From assembly GCA_949358305.1 (NCBI GenBank), contig OX442314.1:18283060-18347059 (forward strand): 64,000 bases of DNA. Reading direction: 5' to 3'. Below the pieces are notes generated by a model. It saw only the letters and a program-made list of their open reading frames with translations. It was not told the DNA's origin and did no database searches. The position numbers and the translations under genes were made by a program. The stretch comes from Strigamia acuminata. Its lineage: Eukaryota > Arthropoda > Chilopoda > Geophilomorpha > Linotaeniidae. This document shows positions 26,167 through 37,585 of this stretch, one piece after another (position 1 is the stretch's first letter; the number at the start of each line of letters is the position of its first letter).

Positions 26167-26754
26167 AAGCTTCACTGCAATGACTGTTTTCTATTTCGCA
26201 ATCGGAAAAATGAAAGAGATGGATTCATTAATCATGCAATTCATGATTCCAGCCATTTTAAAAACTTAAGCACCGATGAAACAGAAAATGAACATCGTAA
26301 GCGTAATAGAAATTTATGTTTTTTAAACACGAACATTTAGATGAAATAAAAAAAAATTAAATTTACCTCCATCGAATTCCATTTTTTTTTAGTATTTTAT
26401 CTCAAGTTTTAATATTCTTCACACCTGAGTGCATTTATTAAGCATTTGCCGTTAATTAGCAACACAATAAAAATAGTTGAAATTGAATGTGAAACAATTT
26501 ATTTTCCGATGTTAGTATCTTTAAAATTCCGATCATGTTTGCCCTTAGATATCAGCTGCTATTGTAAGCCCTCAATAACATAATTCGATAAGTCTCGAAA
26601 TTAATTACATCGAGCACACGCAATTTATTAGAAATTAGTTTTACAATTTACGAAAATATTTTTACAAGCAGATGAAAAAGAGGAAGTTGTCATTGCAAGA
26701 GGTGAATTTCCTTCGTTTCCTCTTCAGTCTCGCAAACGAACAAAGGGAGCCGAA
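26167..26754 (+). CDS. Two candidate coding exons upstream of the zinc-finger gene
   Basis: Exon A (26167-26296) follows a weak acceptor (tttttaag) and ends at a gtaagc donor. It encodes a zinc-finger-like stretch (CNDCFLFRNRKNERDGFINH). Exon B (26672-26754) follows tttacaagcag and ends GAA|gtaaga, encoding EKEEVVIARGEFPSFPLQS then RKRTKGAE. Exon A ends in phase 1 and exon B starts in that phase and ends in phase 0, which matches the acceptor immediately before the ATG at 29486. This fits a longer N-terminal isoform of the downstream zinc-finger gene, but no start exon was found. Chance or a decayed gene fragment remain possible. Confidence 0.35.
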
Positions 26755-26879
26755 GTAAGACACATATAAACACGTACCACCCTACTGGATACCAAATTGT
26801 GCCTTAAAACCTGCTTAAACCTGCTAAATCTTGGTGGAAAACTAGCATCGTGTCATTTAACGTCGATTCGTAATTCGGA

Positions 26880-27107
26880 TCTAATCATTGAACAAACGAA
26901 TTCGATTCCAACTTGGGTGGTTGGATTTCTCCATGGGTCGTAGCTTCTGCCTCCTCCTCCACGCCCGGCCATATTGACGAGAAACGGAGGCTAAAATCAT
27001 CATCAAAATACCCATTCCGCCGCATAGATCGAGCTGGCAATCGATCGAGTTGAGCCGAGACGGTGTGCTGGTGAAAACTGAAGCTAGAATCTGCGCTTTT
27101 TGATTTG
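26880..27107 (+). other. Possible non-coding first exon of the zinc-finger gene
   Basis: A patch richer in G and C than its surroundings ends in a strong donor (TTTG|gtaagttgag at 27108). With the acceptor at 29326 it could form a 5' UTR exon. The start is a guess. A minus-strand frame through it resembles no protein. Confidence 0.3.
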
Positions 27108-29326
27108 GTAAGTTGAGTTGTTAAAATGAAAATGATCGTTCGGCCGCTGACGGGGAAATAAAATTTCTCCAAAATGGCCCCCTGATCAAAACGAATCTCG
27201 GTTTCGTGGAGTGTTGCTTTGAGATTTACACTCAATTCCACCGATCTCTTTAATTATGTTTACTTTGGATGTGATGTGAAATATGATTTTTATCGATCAT
27301 GCAGCTAGAAAATGACGGTTGGAAGGATTTTTTTAAGGTTTGCAAACCAAAGCATCTCTTATCAATTTGAATAAGATTGATTACCAATGAACCTAAAGTT
27401 ATCATTTGAGATTTCAACATTAGGTTTAAACACAATTTCTAATACAATTGTGTTCGACATTTTTCTCTACGCTTAAAGCAGCCCGATTATTTTATGAATT
27501 TTTAAACGATTTTTTTTAAAAATATTTCTAATTTGGCATTTATTTATACATTAATTCATCTCCGAATTAATAATAGTGTCTGTTAATAATTTCGTTTAAT
27601 GTGGTCACCGTATAATAGTCAATTTCATTCGAAATAAAGAACAAAACGAACAGGTGCTGAAATCCTCCATTTTTTCACTCACATTTTCATCAGATGTTTT
27701 TTTTTTCGAGGAAGTTTCCAATTGCATTGCAAAATTAAGTTCTGGAGTTTATTTATTTAATTTTTTTATCATTTAAATTTACGTATCATTTTTGATTATT
27801 AAAATTAAACGATATTTCATCACAAATATGGAGATGGCGATGATGAAAATGGCCACTTGTTCTGCTCTGGGAGAATGAAGTTGGGATCAGTGTCCTTGGA
27901 CATCAAGTGACCTTTTACAAAACAAGAGGCCTGGTTTATTTAGATTTCGTCAAAATATTTAATCTAATCAATTTGAAATAGCTATATTTTTCAAGTGATG
28001 AATGCACATCGTTGGTATCTAACAACATTTGTGTTTATTATTTATTCTTAGCTAATAGTTTTGAAGACGCCATTTTGGCTCCAGCTTATTGTTTTTAAGA
28101 AGGAAAAAATTACTTCTTCAAAAATAGTAAATCGTTTCCTTTTCTCTTTGAAGAAAGATTATACACTTGTTAAGTAATAATAACGCTTAAATTTGTTTAA
28201 ATTGGATAACACATTGAAGCTTAGTACATAAATATATTTAAACCATGATATCAATTTCCCAAGCTTTTTGCTCTTGTGCTATCAACGGAAATATCGATGT
28301 TTGATTTGATAAAGTTAATGGGAAAAATAAAAGGATTGCAGTTTTTAATTTTATATTTAACTAACAGTTTTTATCATTTGACTATTAAATACTATCCAAA
28401 ATGTTCCATTTTTTTTTAATTTTTTTTTTTTAGTTTTTATTTAATTTAAAAAAAAAATATTAATAAATTAAAAAACAAAAGTAAACATACAGCAACCAGT
28501 TACATCCTTTGAAAAACAAAGTAAAAATAATTGTTTTTCTTCTCTGAAAATGACGCGTGTATTTTAAAACTTACTGCACAATTTGCTATGCAATTGGTTC
28601 AAGTCGTGCAGTGAAGCCTAAATACCAAACTTGCATCTTAAACTATCAAATTGATGGAAACATAATTAAATCCTGGATTAAATATTTGTATTTCTTCATC
28701 GGGATAATAAACGAACAATAATAAATAATTAGATATTAATTAAAATCTTTTATTTATTTATTTATTCATATTTTTTTTTTCTATTTAAAAATTAAGCTGC
28801 TGCTGTTCACACAATTTAGTGTTTGAATGAGAAGGCAATTTGCCAACATGGAAGTGTGATTTTTGCTAGAGAAATGAGGCCATTTCAGATTTATTTTCCT
28901 TCCTCCTTACCTAACTTTTGAATTGTGGTTCAATCCAAATCTCCCGTTGCCTGTTGAATAGCAACTGATGTTGTTTATTTCAATTTAAAAGTGTAACCTA
29001 ATTCGAAAAAATAGTCAACCGATTCGCTTTTATAAAGAAAAGTTTCATTCTATAATCGAGTCTCCCCCTGCAGATGGGGGGTTAAGGTTTAAAGTGAGAC
29101 CTGTTTGGAAAAAAAAGAATAGAAAAAAAAAGCTGAATAAGAGCAGGATGTTGTATATAGGGTAAACCAGACTTGAAAACTGGTCCCTCTTTCTTAGGCC
29201 CGTTTGCTTGTCACAATAATAAGGTGCGAGTGGGAAAAGTTATCCGCATATGATACATTCAATTTAATGTTAAAAATAAAATATTTGGTAAATTTTTAAT
29301 TTATTTAAAAATTTTTTCTTTTTCAG
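27108..29326. other. Intergenic or 5' intron sequence, no gene seen
   Basis: AT-rich with many A and T runs and no supported coding frame on either strand. It probably includes the first intron and promoter region of the zinc-finger gene. Confidence 0.5.
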
Positions 29327-29415
29327 AGGATGCTTCGATGTTTTGCATACGGAATGAGTGATAAATGCAAACGAGGTTGACGATTTGTTGAATAAGAAGA
29401 ATGAAATGAATTATA
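29327..29415 (+). other. Non-coding leader exon of the zinc-finger gene
   Basis: Bounded by a good acceptor (attttttctttttcag) and donor (gtaagta at 29416). It contains short upstream ORFs (for example ATG at 29330 stopping after 16 codons) but cannot continue the main frame, so it is most likely 5' UTR spliced to the exon at 29486. Confidence 0.55.
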
Positions 29416-29485
29416 GTAAGTACACGTTGGGATAAAACGTTATTGCTTGATTAGAAATTAATTATTCATTTCCTTTCGTTATTAG

Positions 29486-32400
29486 ATGAGCAATAAAGAA
29501 GAAAGCATAATCGAATCTAACGCCGATAATGAACGAGTGAGTAAAGAAATTGAATCTAACGATGCTGTGGAAGAGGAGAAAGAGAAGGAAAATAAGGTGA
29601 CCGTTTTCTCGTTGAACGAACAAGCTCAAGTGGATGTAAAGATGGAAAAAACGTCTGAAACTGATTCTCCTTTCGGTGAAGCTGGAGACGACGAAGGCGA
29701 AGACGTACCAGAAGCTTCTCAAGGGGAACCGGGCAAATTTTTTTTCCTCCTGCTACCGATTCACTGCGCCAAAGGAAAAGGCGGACGAAAAGTATACAAG
29801 TGCGACGTGTGCGGCGGAGTGTATCGACACGCGTTCAGTCTAAAGCGCCATTATCTACGGACTCACATAAATTACGAATACTTGAGCGAAGCGGATATTT
29901 CGAATTGCAACATCAGCGTCACGCAGACGACGAAATCGCCACAAGAAGAAGAATTGGAAATTAATCCGGAATTGATGAACGGGTTGTACAGGTGTCACAT
30001 GTGCTCTCAGTTGTTCGACCGAATTGGCCAGCTAAAATATCATATCCTCAATCATCCCACGCAAGCAAACGACAAGAGATTTCCATGCAACCAATGCGAT
30101 ATGACTTTTTCCCATCGACAAAATCTCGTTCGCCACTTGTCGGTCCATTCTGGTGAAAAACCTTACCCGTGTCGTTACTGCGGAAAATGTTTCCCTACCG
30201 CAACAAACCAGAAGAGACACGAACGCATTCACGAAGGCGTTAAACCTTACGCGTGCGAACATTGTTCGTCATTATTTACCCAGAGCGGCGACTTGAAAAA
30301 GCATATCCGGAAACAACACTCGTCCTTTTTCCATCCGTGCGCGTTTTGCGTCAAGTATTTTATCGACGAGACACAACTCGAGAAACATTTGGCAATGCAC
30401 GGAGAAAATGTGGAGACTAATCGTCAAGAAGTGGCAAAAAGGAACGCGGGCGGGGTACAGAGTAACAAAAACTCGCCTTCGTTGAGACGAGGAGGAAGCC
30501 AGAAGTCGATTTTGGACGCGAATAAATTTACTTGCAGCACTTGTTCCAAGACGTTTAGCAACTACATAAGTCTCCGCAGGCACGGACAGTCGATGCATAA
30601 TGTGAGAAGCGCAAATTCCTTGCAATCTACTGCCGTTTCGAACAGAGGCGAGGACGCGCCAACAGAATGCCTGCTGACGGATGCCGATTTTTACGCAGAC
30701 ATCGCGTACAACATCTCGGACAATCTGCTCAACCACCTCGATGGAAAATTGTACGACCCTCAACAGCCGACACCGCCGACGGACGACGATAGCAACACGC
30801 CGTCACCGCCGGTGGGCGATCGAACATCGGTTAGACGAAATCTTCAACAGGATTGGACTTCGTACAATTTTCCTTCTTGGTTCAACGTGGAAGCGGATGT
30901 CGATTCTGCCGTCGATAAAAATGCGTCGACGCCATTGGAAATTTGTGATTTGAGCTTAAACAAAACACCAAAGAAAAACCAAACTACTCGCGAAACGCAA
31001 GAGGTGCACGTTGAATCGGTGACCTTGTCTCACTCCGATATGCTGTACAGTTTGGCCTTGTCACCCGTCAATAGCAGCTCTTGCAGCGATTTTCAATGCG
31101 TCGACGGCGTGTTAGATTTATCTCTACCTGGAAAAGATAGAAGGGAATATTCATCCGAAACGCTACCTCAGGCCTGGGATTTACCGACCACTTTTGTTTG
31201 TTTTGCTTGCGGTGAAAATGTGGATTCGTTCGACGATATGGAAGATCACAAGATCAACAATCACCCAAATGTGTATTGCACACATCTGGAGATTGAAGGG
31301 ATCAAAGACGTGCCTTTGCAACTTTTCAAGCAACATTGCAGTCCTTTTGGAATTCTACAAAATTGCACAGTTCCACCAATCATATCCGTAGTAGAAAACC
31401 TGATTTGCACAAAATGCAGCAGCAGCTTCTCCTCAGTCACCGAACTTCATTGTCACATGTTGGAGTGTGGCGGCCACAAGGAAAACCTGAGATCGAGTCC
31501 GCGTCACGGACGCAATAAATCGAGGAAACGTAAAACGGTGAAGCGAGGAATGAAGAGGAAATTGGAAGACACGCCGCAGAAGAAGAGCACTCCTTCGGTT
31601 GTGAAAAAAGCGAAGACATCGCATTCGACATCCGATCGATCGTCTCAAACGTCTAGTCGGTCGTCCGGGTCAACAAAAGTACCTTCGTTCGCATGCGCCG
31701 CGTGTGACAAGAAGTTCAGTCAACAGTGCCAGTTGGACAGACACGTGAAAATTTGTCCACAAAATGCTGCTAAGAAAGTTGAATCGCCCAAAGAAGCGGA
31801 TAAGCAACAACACATGTGTTCTTACTGCGCTCGCTCTTTCACTTATTTGGCCAGTTTGAAGAAACATATGACCGATTGCGTTTTGCGTAAAGAGAAGAAG
31901 AGGAGATTGAGTGCGAGCAAGAGTGAGGGGAAAAGCTCGAAGCGAGTTAAGAAGGCCGAAAGTGTACCTCAACCCAGTTCGCCGGGGCCTGACGAAGAAT
32001 CAAACAGTTCGGAATTTTCGGAAGAAAGGCCATCGTCCGTTTTGAAGATTAAACAAGAGGTCGCGGAGGATCAGTCCGTTGACGACGTTCAATGTTGCGA
32101 CATATCACCCGAAGAGGAAGACGACGTCAAAAAGGTTGTGGCTGAAATCAAGTTGGAGGAAGACAAGAAAGGCGACGGCAGTGGACATTGCCACGCGTGC
32201 CCGCATTGTAGGCGAACGTACACTTATTTGGCGAACTTTAAGAAACATGTGTCGGAGGCTTGTCCGTTGCGGAAAGAAATAACCAAAGATGCGTCGAAGG
32301 AAGACGAAAAAGAGATTTATAATGTGGATGATGAAGATGATTTGTCGCCGGAAGAGAACGAGAACGAGAACGAGGAAGTGGAAAAGGCCGAAGTTGAGGC

Positions 32401-33121
32401 TGATAACGAGTCGAGCAAGAGTTTGGAAGTGCCGGAAGAATTGTCGTTGGACGAATTAGAGGAAGATAGCAAGTCGGAATCAAAGAAAAACAAAAAATCA
32501 AAGGGAAACGAACATTTTACTTGCGCAACGTGCGAGAGAAATTTTGCTTCGTACGTCAAGTTATTGCAACATCAATTGTCTCATAAATTAAAAGCGCAGG
32601 TGAGCCCTGATGGCGGGAAAAAGGCACAGGCGAGCGGCGAGACGAAACAAGTGGTTAATGTGGCGAGAAATAGGAAGAAGAAAATGGCTTCGGCGAGCAA
32701 AGCGCCAACGAAACACAAGGGAGGTTGGCCCAAAGGAAAAAGTCGGAAAGGCTACGTTGCGAAACACAAAAGAGGTGGCAAGAATGCGAAAGCGAAAGTG
32801 CCGAAAGCCGAAAACAACAAAGTAAAGGATGACGAGGTGGAGGAAAGTGCGGATTTAGGAGTTGAGAATACAACGGAGGAGAGTGAAGTTAAATTGACGG
32901 AGGAAGAAGGGGCATCAGAAACGAGTGGAGAAGATGTTAATTCTCAAACTGTTGAAAGTTTATTAATTTCAAGCAAAGTGCCTCTGGAGGAGCAGAAAAA
33001 GAACAATAAAGTATTGACCGTCGCCCATCTTGTGGATCCTTGCGTCTTGCAACGGATGAGGCAGAAGAAAAGTTCATTGCCATCAACTGAAGCTGCTCCT
33101 CCAACTGTGGTTGCAAGTTGA
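29486..33121 (+). CDS. Large C2H2/C2HC zinc-finger protein, probable transcription regulator
   Basis: A single 1211-codon exon begins with ATG directly after a splice acceptor (gttattag). I cannot name the orthologue; finger layout is somewhat like PRDM2/RIZ, without a PR domain in this exon. Seven C2H2 fingers fill residues about 105-375 (for example YKCDVCGGVYRHAFSLKRH, FPCNQCDMTFSHRQNLVRH, HSGEKPYPCRYCGKCF). Later come a degenerate finger (FVCFACGENVDSFDD), four C2HC-type fingers (ICTKCSSS, FACAACDKKF, HMCSYCARSFTYLASLKKH, HACPHCRRTYTYLANFKKH) and a final C2H2 (FTCATCERNF). Between the clusters CDLSLNK and VLDLSLP resemble CtBP-binding motifs, suggesting repression; this is inference. The C-terminal third alternates acidic and lysine-rich stretches. 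Coding GC is higher than in the flanks. Confidence 0.9.
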   Translation: MSNKEESIIESNADNERVSKEIESNDAVEEEKEKENKVTVFSLNEQAQVDVKMEKTSETDSPFGEAGDDEGEDVPEASQGEPGKFFFLLLPIHCAKGKGGRKVYKCDVCGGVYRHAFSLKRHYLRTHINYEYLSEADISNCNISVTQTTKSPQEEELEINPELMNGLYRCHMCSQLFDRIGQLKYHILNHPTQANDKRFPCNQCDMTFSHRQNLVRHLSVHSGEKPYPCRYCGKCFPTATNQKRHERIHEGVKPYACEHCSSLFTQSGDLKKHIRKQHSSFFHPCAFCVKYFIDETQLEKHLAMHGENVETNRQEVAKRNAGGVQSNKNSPSLRRGGSQKSILDANKFTCSTCSKTFSNYISLRRHGQSMHNVRSANSLQSTAVSNRGEDAPTECLLTDADFYADIAYNISDNLLNHLDGKLYDPQQPTPPTDDDSNTPSPPVGDRTSVRRNLQQDWTSYNFPSWFNVEADVDSAVDKNASTPLEICDLSLNKTPKKNQTTRETQEVHVESVTLSHSDMLYSLALSPVNSSSCSDFQCVDGVLDLSLPGKDRREYSSETLPQAWDLPTTFVCFACGENVDSFDDMEDHKINNHPNVYCTHLEIEGIKDVPLQLFKQHCSPFGILQNCTVPPIISVVENLICTKCSSSFSSVTELHCHMLECGGHKENLRSSPRHGRNKSRKRKTVKRGMKRKLEDTPQKKSTPSVVKKAKTSHSTSDRSSQTSSRSSGSTKVPSFACAACDKKFSQQCQLDRHVKICPQNAAKKVESPKEADKQQHMCSYCARSFTYLASLKKHMTDCVLRKEKKRRLSASKSEGKSSKRVKKAESVPQPSSPGPDEESNSSEFSEERPSSVLKIKQEVAEDQSVDDVQCCDISPEEEDDVKKVVAEIKLEEDKKGDGSGHCHACPHCRRTYTYLANFKKHVSEACPLRKEITKDASKEDEKEIYNVDDEDDLSPEENENENEEVEKAEVEADNESSKSLEVPEELSLDELEEDSKSESKKNKKSKGNEHFTCATCERNFASYVKLLQHQLSHKLKAQVSPDGGKKAQASGETKQVVNVARNRKKKMASASKAPTKHKGGWPKGKSRKGYVAKHKRGGKNAKAKVPKAENNKVKDDEVEESADLGVENTTEESEVKLTEEEGASETSGEDVNSQTVESLLISSKVPLEEQKKNNKVLTVAHLVDPCVLQRMRQKKSSLPSTEAAPPTVVAS

Positions 33122-34667
33122 TAATACATAGTTTTAAAAAGTTGACAGTGACTTAATATAGTTTTGATAATAGGGGCGTGTTAGTTGTATATTTCTAGAG
33201 GAATGCCTTCCAATTTGAACCGAAAATATGTTATAAGATTTTAAAAACGTTTCATCTAAAATGCTTGTTATATTTACTTGTTTTTGTATTGTTTTAATGG
33301 ACAATAGGTTATGATTATTATTATGAGTTGCACCCGTTTGAAATTATGTTGATGCAGTTTTTGTTTTTGTTTTTTGTTTTGCTTGATGAAAACAGAAATA
33401 CAGGTATTAAAAATTGAGACAATCTGGAGATATCAGTTTATATTAATAATATCCTGTAAGTGCCTCCTGCCTGATTATAAATACATACAAAGTTATTTAG
33501 AAATTGAAAAAAAATATTTACAAGCGTTTGAAAAATTCAAATTTTGTACAAATTTTTAAAATCGAATTAACCTCTTAATACTATTGATATAAAATGTTTG
33601 TTGGGGAAGTTTATATAAGCAGATTTTCAAACAAATATATATCATTATATATTTAATTTGAGAGCTTTTTTTTCCCCTTGGAAACTTTTCAATACACGAA
33701 ACGAAATCATTATTCTATTGTTTATGAGTTCTTAACAATAATTCCTTTTGTTATTAGTAAAAAAAAAAATAGAATTTCTAAAAAGTATTGTTAGTGCCTG
33801 GAATTGAAAATTAAATACCGTATGTATACAATTATTTTTCAAATTAATTATAGGTGCCTTAGAAGATTTTAGGAAGTTTTGTTTTCGATTACAAATTGCA
33901 ATAAGTGTAATAATGTTTTTAATTGTAGTTATTATTGGTATGTTTTGATTTGCTCTTTTTGAATATACTTGTTATGTTTGAAAGCTAGAGAAATGAAATT
34001 GAGCCAAATTAACATTAAGCTCATTAGTTATTTTTATTATTTTCCTTTTTGTTGCTCATTTACGTTTACATTTTGTTTGTGCAAATCAAGTCGGATTTAG
34101 TAGTCACATTTTTTTTCACTTTTAAGCTCAATTGCTCATAAATGTTAGCAATTTTTTGAAAAGTTTTCATAGCAATAATATTAATAATGTAATAAATAAT
34201 TTTTTGAACAATTTTAGTTTGATTTGTTTGAGCAATAAATTTAGTTTTTGTTCATTTTTTTGCCTCATTTCTAATTATATATTTTGATAACTAATGAATG
34301 TCATTTACATATAAGAAATTATTGTTTTGAATGAAAGATGTTTTCACTAGATATTTCGCAAATTTAGGCAAATCATTTTTTTTTCCCATGTAAAGTATCT
34401 TTAATTTTTCAATTTTTTCATTTTTGAAATAAAATCTAATAATAATTGCAAAAACATTTAAATCGACTGCTAATACGGATCAATTTCGATACACGATGTC
34501 GCTGTATTGCTGGTGGCGGTAATGATATCGCGAATAAACAAATGAGTAGGCGGGATCTGCGCAGAAACCCACGATAACGGTTCGCATTGAGGTTGTTTTC
34601 GCCGCGCCATCGCCACACTCAATCAGCCGTTGTGAAGCTGCCAGGTGTGTAAAGAAAACAATCGACA
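33122..34667. other. Intergenic region between the zinc-finger gene and PGD
   Basis: AT-rich 3' UTR and flank of the zinc-finger gene, then a more GC-balanced stretch (about 34450-34667) that is probably the PGD promoter and 5' UTR. No further coding frame is supported. Confidence 0.6.
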
Positions 34668-37341
34668 ATGTCCAATCCAGTGTAAGTAATAATTTTTTTT
34701 TCTCGAAAGTAACGTATCAGTGAATATTTAGTCATGTCGCGTTTCACAAATTGAATGACAGTTATTTTTTTCCTCTAATTTTTTCATAAATTGGATTTTT
34801 TTTTTTCAAAACACCTTGACCTTGCCCTTTGGTTGCTTAGGAGACGCTTGTGGTTGCTCCTATTTCCCTGGGTCGCTAAGCTTTTTAACTTTAAACAAGG
34901 AGTGGTTTTTGTACAGTAAATAGAACCCTGGGTTCTTTTTTGTTTGTTTTTTAATATTTGATTTTCTTTTATTTGTTCCAACTATCAAATATTTTCCTTG
35001 AATGACTTGCACTTTATTTTCTAACTTGTAAATTAAACGTTAGATAATAAATTGTATAAGATTTTTTGTTCACACATATATTTATTGTTTTGCAATTTCG
35101 TACAAATTTAAAAAAATGTAAACTTCACGCCATATTGAATAACCTCTCAAGCTTAACTGTAATTCTGGAAATTGTGTCAAACCTTGCGTCAACTTTTAAA
35201 GAACTCATTTTTTTTCCGACAAGTTTACTTCAACGGTACCTCTTGAAATTACATTTTATAAATCATGGGAAACGCTGCCTGCTCCAAACAAAAAGAGGAA
35301 CAAGTGTAAGGAAACTTTAGTGCAACAGCGAGAGTGTTAATCAATTTATTATTTAACCAAATTTAAAAAATTACATAATTACAAAATTTTAATTTGTTTT
35401 TTTCGTGTTTTAGTGCCGATATTGCCATGATTGGCTTGGCCGTCATGGGCCAGAATTTAGTACTTAACATGAACGACCATGGGTTTGTGGTAAATTTATA
35501 TACTAATTCTCATCATAGTAGTCAACAAAATGATAATTTTTTTCTTTTCTAGGTTTGTGCTTACAACCGCACTACTGCCAAAGTGGACCAATTTCTCGCA
35601 AACGAAGCAAAAGGGACCAAAGTGGTCGGCGCTCACTCTCTCGAGGAAATGGTCAGTAAATTGAAGAAGCCACGTCGTGTTATGATGCTCGTTAAAGGTA
35701 ATTTTAAATGACCTTGCAAATGGCCTTGTAATGTTGAATAATTGCTGAGTAATCGTTCGATTGTAGCTGGAAGTGCGGTGGATGATTTCATCGAGAAGTT
35801 GGTACCTCTTTTGGAAAAGGGAGATATTATCATTGACGGTGGGAATTCTGAATACCAGGATACTGACAGACGTTGTAAAACTTTGAAGGAAAAGGGTATT
35901 TGGTTTGTTGGCTCTGGTGTTAGTGGAGGAGAGGATGGAGCTCGGTATGGACCCTCACTTATGCCTGGTGGACAGAAAGAAGCTTGGTAAAAGGAATTTT
36001 ATATTTTTGTTTATAAATGATGAGAATATTTTAATTTAGGCCACACATTAAAGCGATTTTCCAAGGCATTGCGGCTAAGGTCGACAATGAGCCATGTTGC
36101 GATTGGGTAATTTTATTTTTTAGAGATTTTAATTATTGTTAAATTTTTCATACTTTCTTCAAAGGTTGGTGAAGATGGGTCTGGTCATTTTGTGAAAATG
36201 GTTCACAATGGAATCGAATACGGGGACATGCAATTAATCGGTGAAGCTTACCATTTATTAAAAGATTCTTTGGATTTATCCCACGATGAAATGAGTGATG
36301 TATGAATTGTTATTTCTGATTATTAATTTAATTTTCAACTTGAGTGAAATTTAACCATAGATTTTTGGCGAATGGAACAAAGGAGAATTGGATTCTTTTC
36401 TCATTGAAATAACTCGCGACATTTTGAAATTCAAAGACGACGATGGAAAGCCATTAGTCGAGAAAATCTTGGATTCAGCCGGACAGGTCACTATTTAAAC
36501 CACTGCTAATTTTGATCGATTAAATGGGCGACTAAAATTTCAGAAAGGAACCGGAAAATGGACCGCAATAGCGTCGTTGGAGTACGGCATGCCCGTAACC
36601 CTAATCGGTGAATCCGTGTTTGCTCGATGTTTGTCCTCGTTGAAAGCCGAACGAGTAATTGCTAGTAAGCAATTGAAGGGACCAAAAGAGACCAAGCATA
36701 AGGGCGACAAGAAACAATTTGCCGAGCACGTTAGAAAGGTAATTCATAATTCCCCGGTGCTGTTATTATAGTAGATTTATTTACAAACTTAACCTATTAA
36801 TTGTTTTTAGGCTTTATACGCGTCTAAAATTGTGTCGTACGCTCAAGGTTACATGTTGCTTCGCGAGGCTGCAAAATTATTTAATTGGGATTTAAATTAC
36901 GGAGGAATTGCGCTCATGTGGCGAGGAGGTTGCATCATTCGTAGTGCCTTTTTGGGAAATATCAAAGCGGCGTTTGAAAAGGACAAATCCTTGAGTAATT
37001 TACTGCTCGACGACTTCTTCCGGAAAGCTATTGATGATTGCCAGGATTCATGGCGTTTGGTCATCATGGAGGCAGTCAAGCTAGGAATTCCCACTCCATG
37101 TTTTGCAACTGCCCTCGCCTTCTACGATGGATACCGTTCGGAAAATCTTCCAGCCAATTTAATACAAGTATTTAAATTCATTCAAGGTCTATGCAGGTTT
37201 CACGACGTTAACTCTTTGCAGGCACAACGAGATTACTTCGGCGCCCACACTTACGAACTTCTCGCTTCCCCGGGGAAATTCGTTCATACCAACTGGACCG
37301 GCCACGGTGGCAATGTGTCTGCCTCCACTTATAAAGCTTAA
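34668..37341 (+). CDS. PGD: 6-phosphogluconate dehydrogenase, decarboxylating
   Basis: PGD oxidises 6-phosphogluconate to ribulose 5-phosphate and CO2, making NADPH in the cytosolic oxidative pentose phosphate pathway. The 14-nt first exon (34668-34681, MSNP then GT) joins the exon at 35414 to give [20 protein letters not shown], with the Rossmann motif GLAVMG. Conserved blocks follow: [46 protein letters not shown], and the catalytic stretch [17 protein letters not shown] with its lysine and glutamate. The C-terminal domain has [12 protein letters not shown] and [14 protein letters not shown] and ends VSASTYKA. Length matches the family (about 480). A second, phase-compatible first exon lies at 35265-35305. 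A 54-nt intron interrupts the last coding stretch. Confidence 0.97.
35265..35305 (+). CDS. PGD: Alternative PGD first exon with myristoylation-type N terminus
   Basis: ATG at 35265 in good context (aatcATGG) opens [13 protein letters not shown] and ends CAA GT|gtaagg, the same phase-2 junction as the MSNP exon. Spliced to 35414 it reads [12 protein letters not shown] without a break. An in-frame stop (TAA) lies just upstream of the ATG. Gly2 with small residues, then Cys6, Ser7 and Lys8 fits N-myristoyltransferase substrates, with Cys6 a possible palmitoylation site, as in other MGNAA/MGxxxC proteins. Membrane-targeted PGD is inference. Confidence 0.6.
37168..37221 (+). other. PGD: 54-nt in-frame, stop-free intron in PGD
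   Basis: The sequence gtatttaaattc...ctctttgcag interrupts PGD between ANLIQ and [11 protein letters not shown]. Homology with PGD places no residues here, and the ends are GT and AG. It is a multiple of three with no stop, so retention would add 18 residues instead of truncating the enzyme. Confidence 0.85.
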
Positions 37342-37585
37342 ACCATCTCGCGACGACCATGATATTCAGCACTAATCAAATTTTGAACAAATCTATTTTT
37401 TCTGATGATATTTAGCTGTTGCATTAAATTTGAATGAAACTAAGTATTGAACAATGTTTGCCTTTATTTACGTTTATATAAATTTCATATCCCATAATGA
37501 GTTTTCTTGAAAATGAAAAAAAAAGCAACTGGCCAAGAAAATTATAAATCCGAATCAGTGACGCATATTACACCAAACTGAAATG
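37342..37585. other. Convergent 3' flanks of PGD and SEC62
   Basis: 244 bp between the two stop codons, holding both 3' UTRs. No other feature seen. Confidence 0.6.

Noticed and set aside
26885-27241. Minus-strand open frame of 118 codons
   Set aside because: No homology recognised. The patch is better explained as a possible non-coding first exon on the plus strand ending in gtaagt.
29736-29780. Possible unspliced intron in the zinc-finger ORF (FFFLLLPIHCAK)
   Set aside because: The stretch looks odd for coding, but no GT donor and AG acceptor pair removes it in frame, so it is kept as coding.
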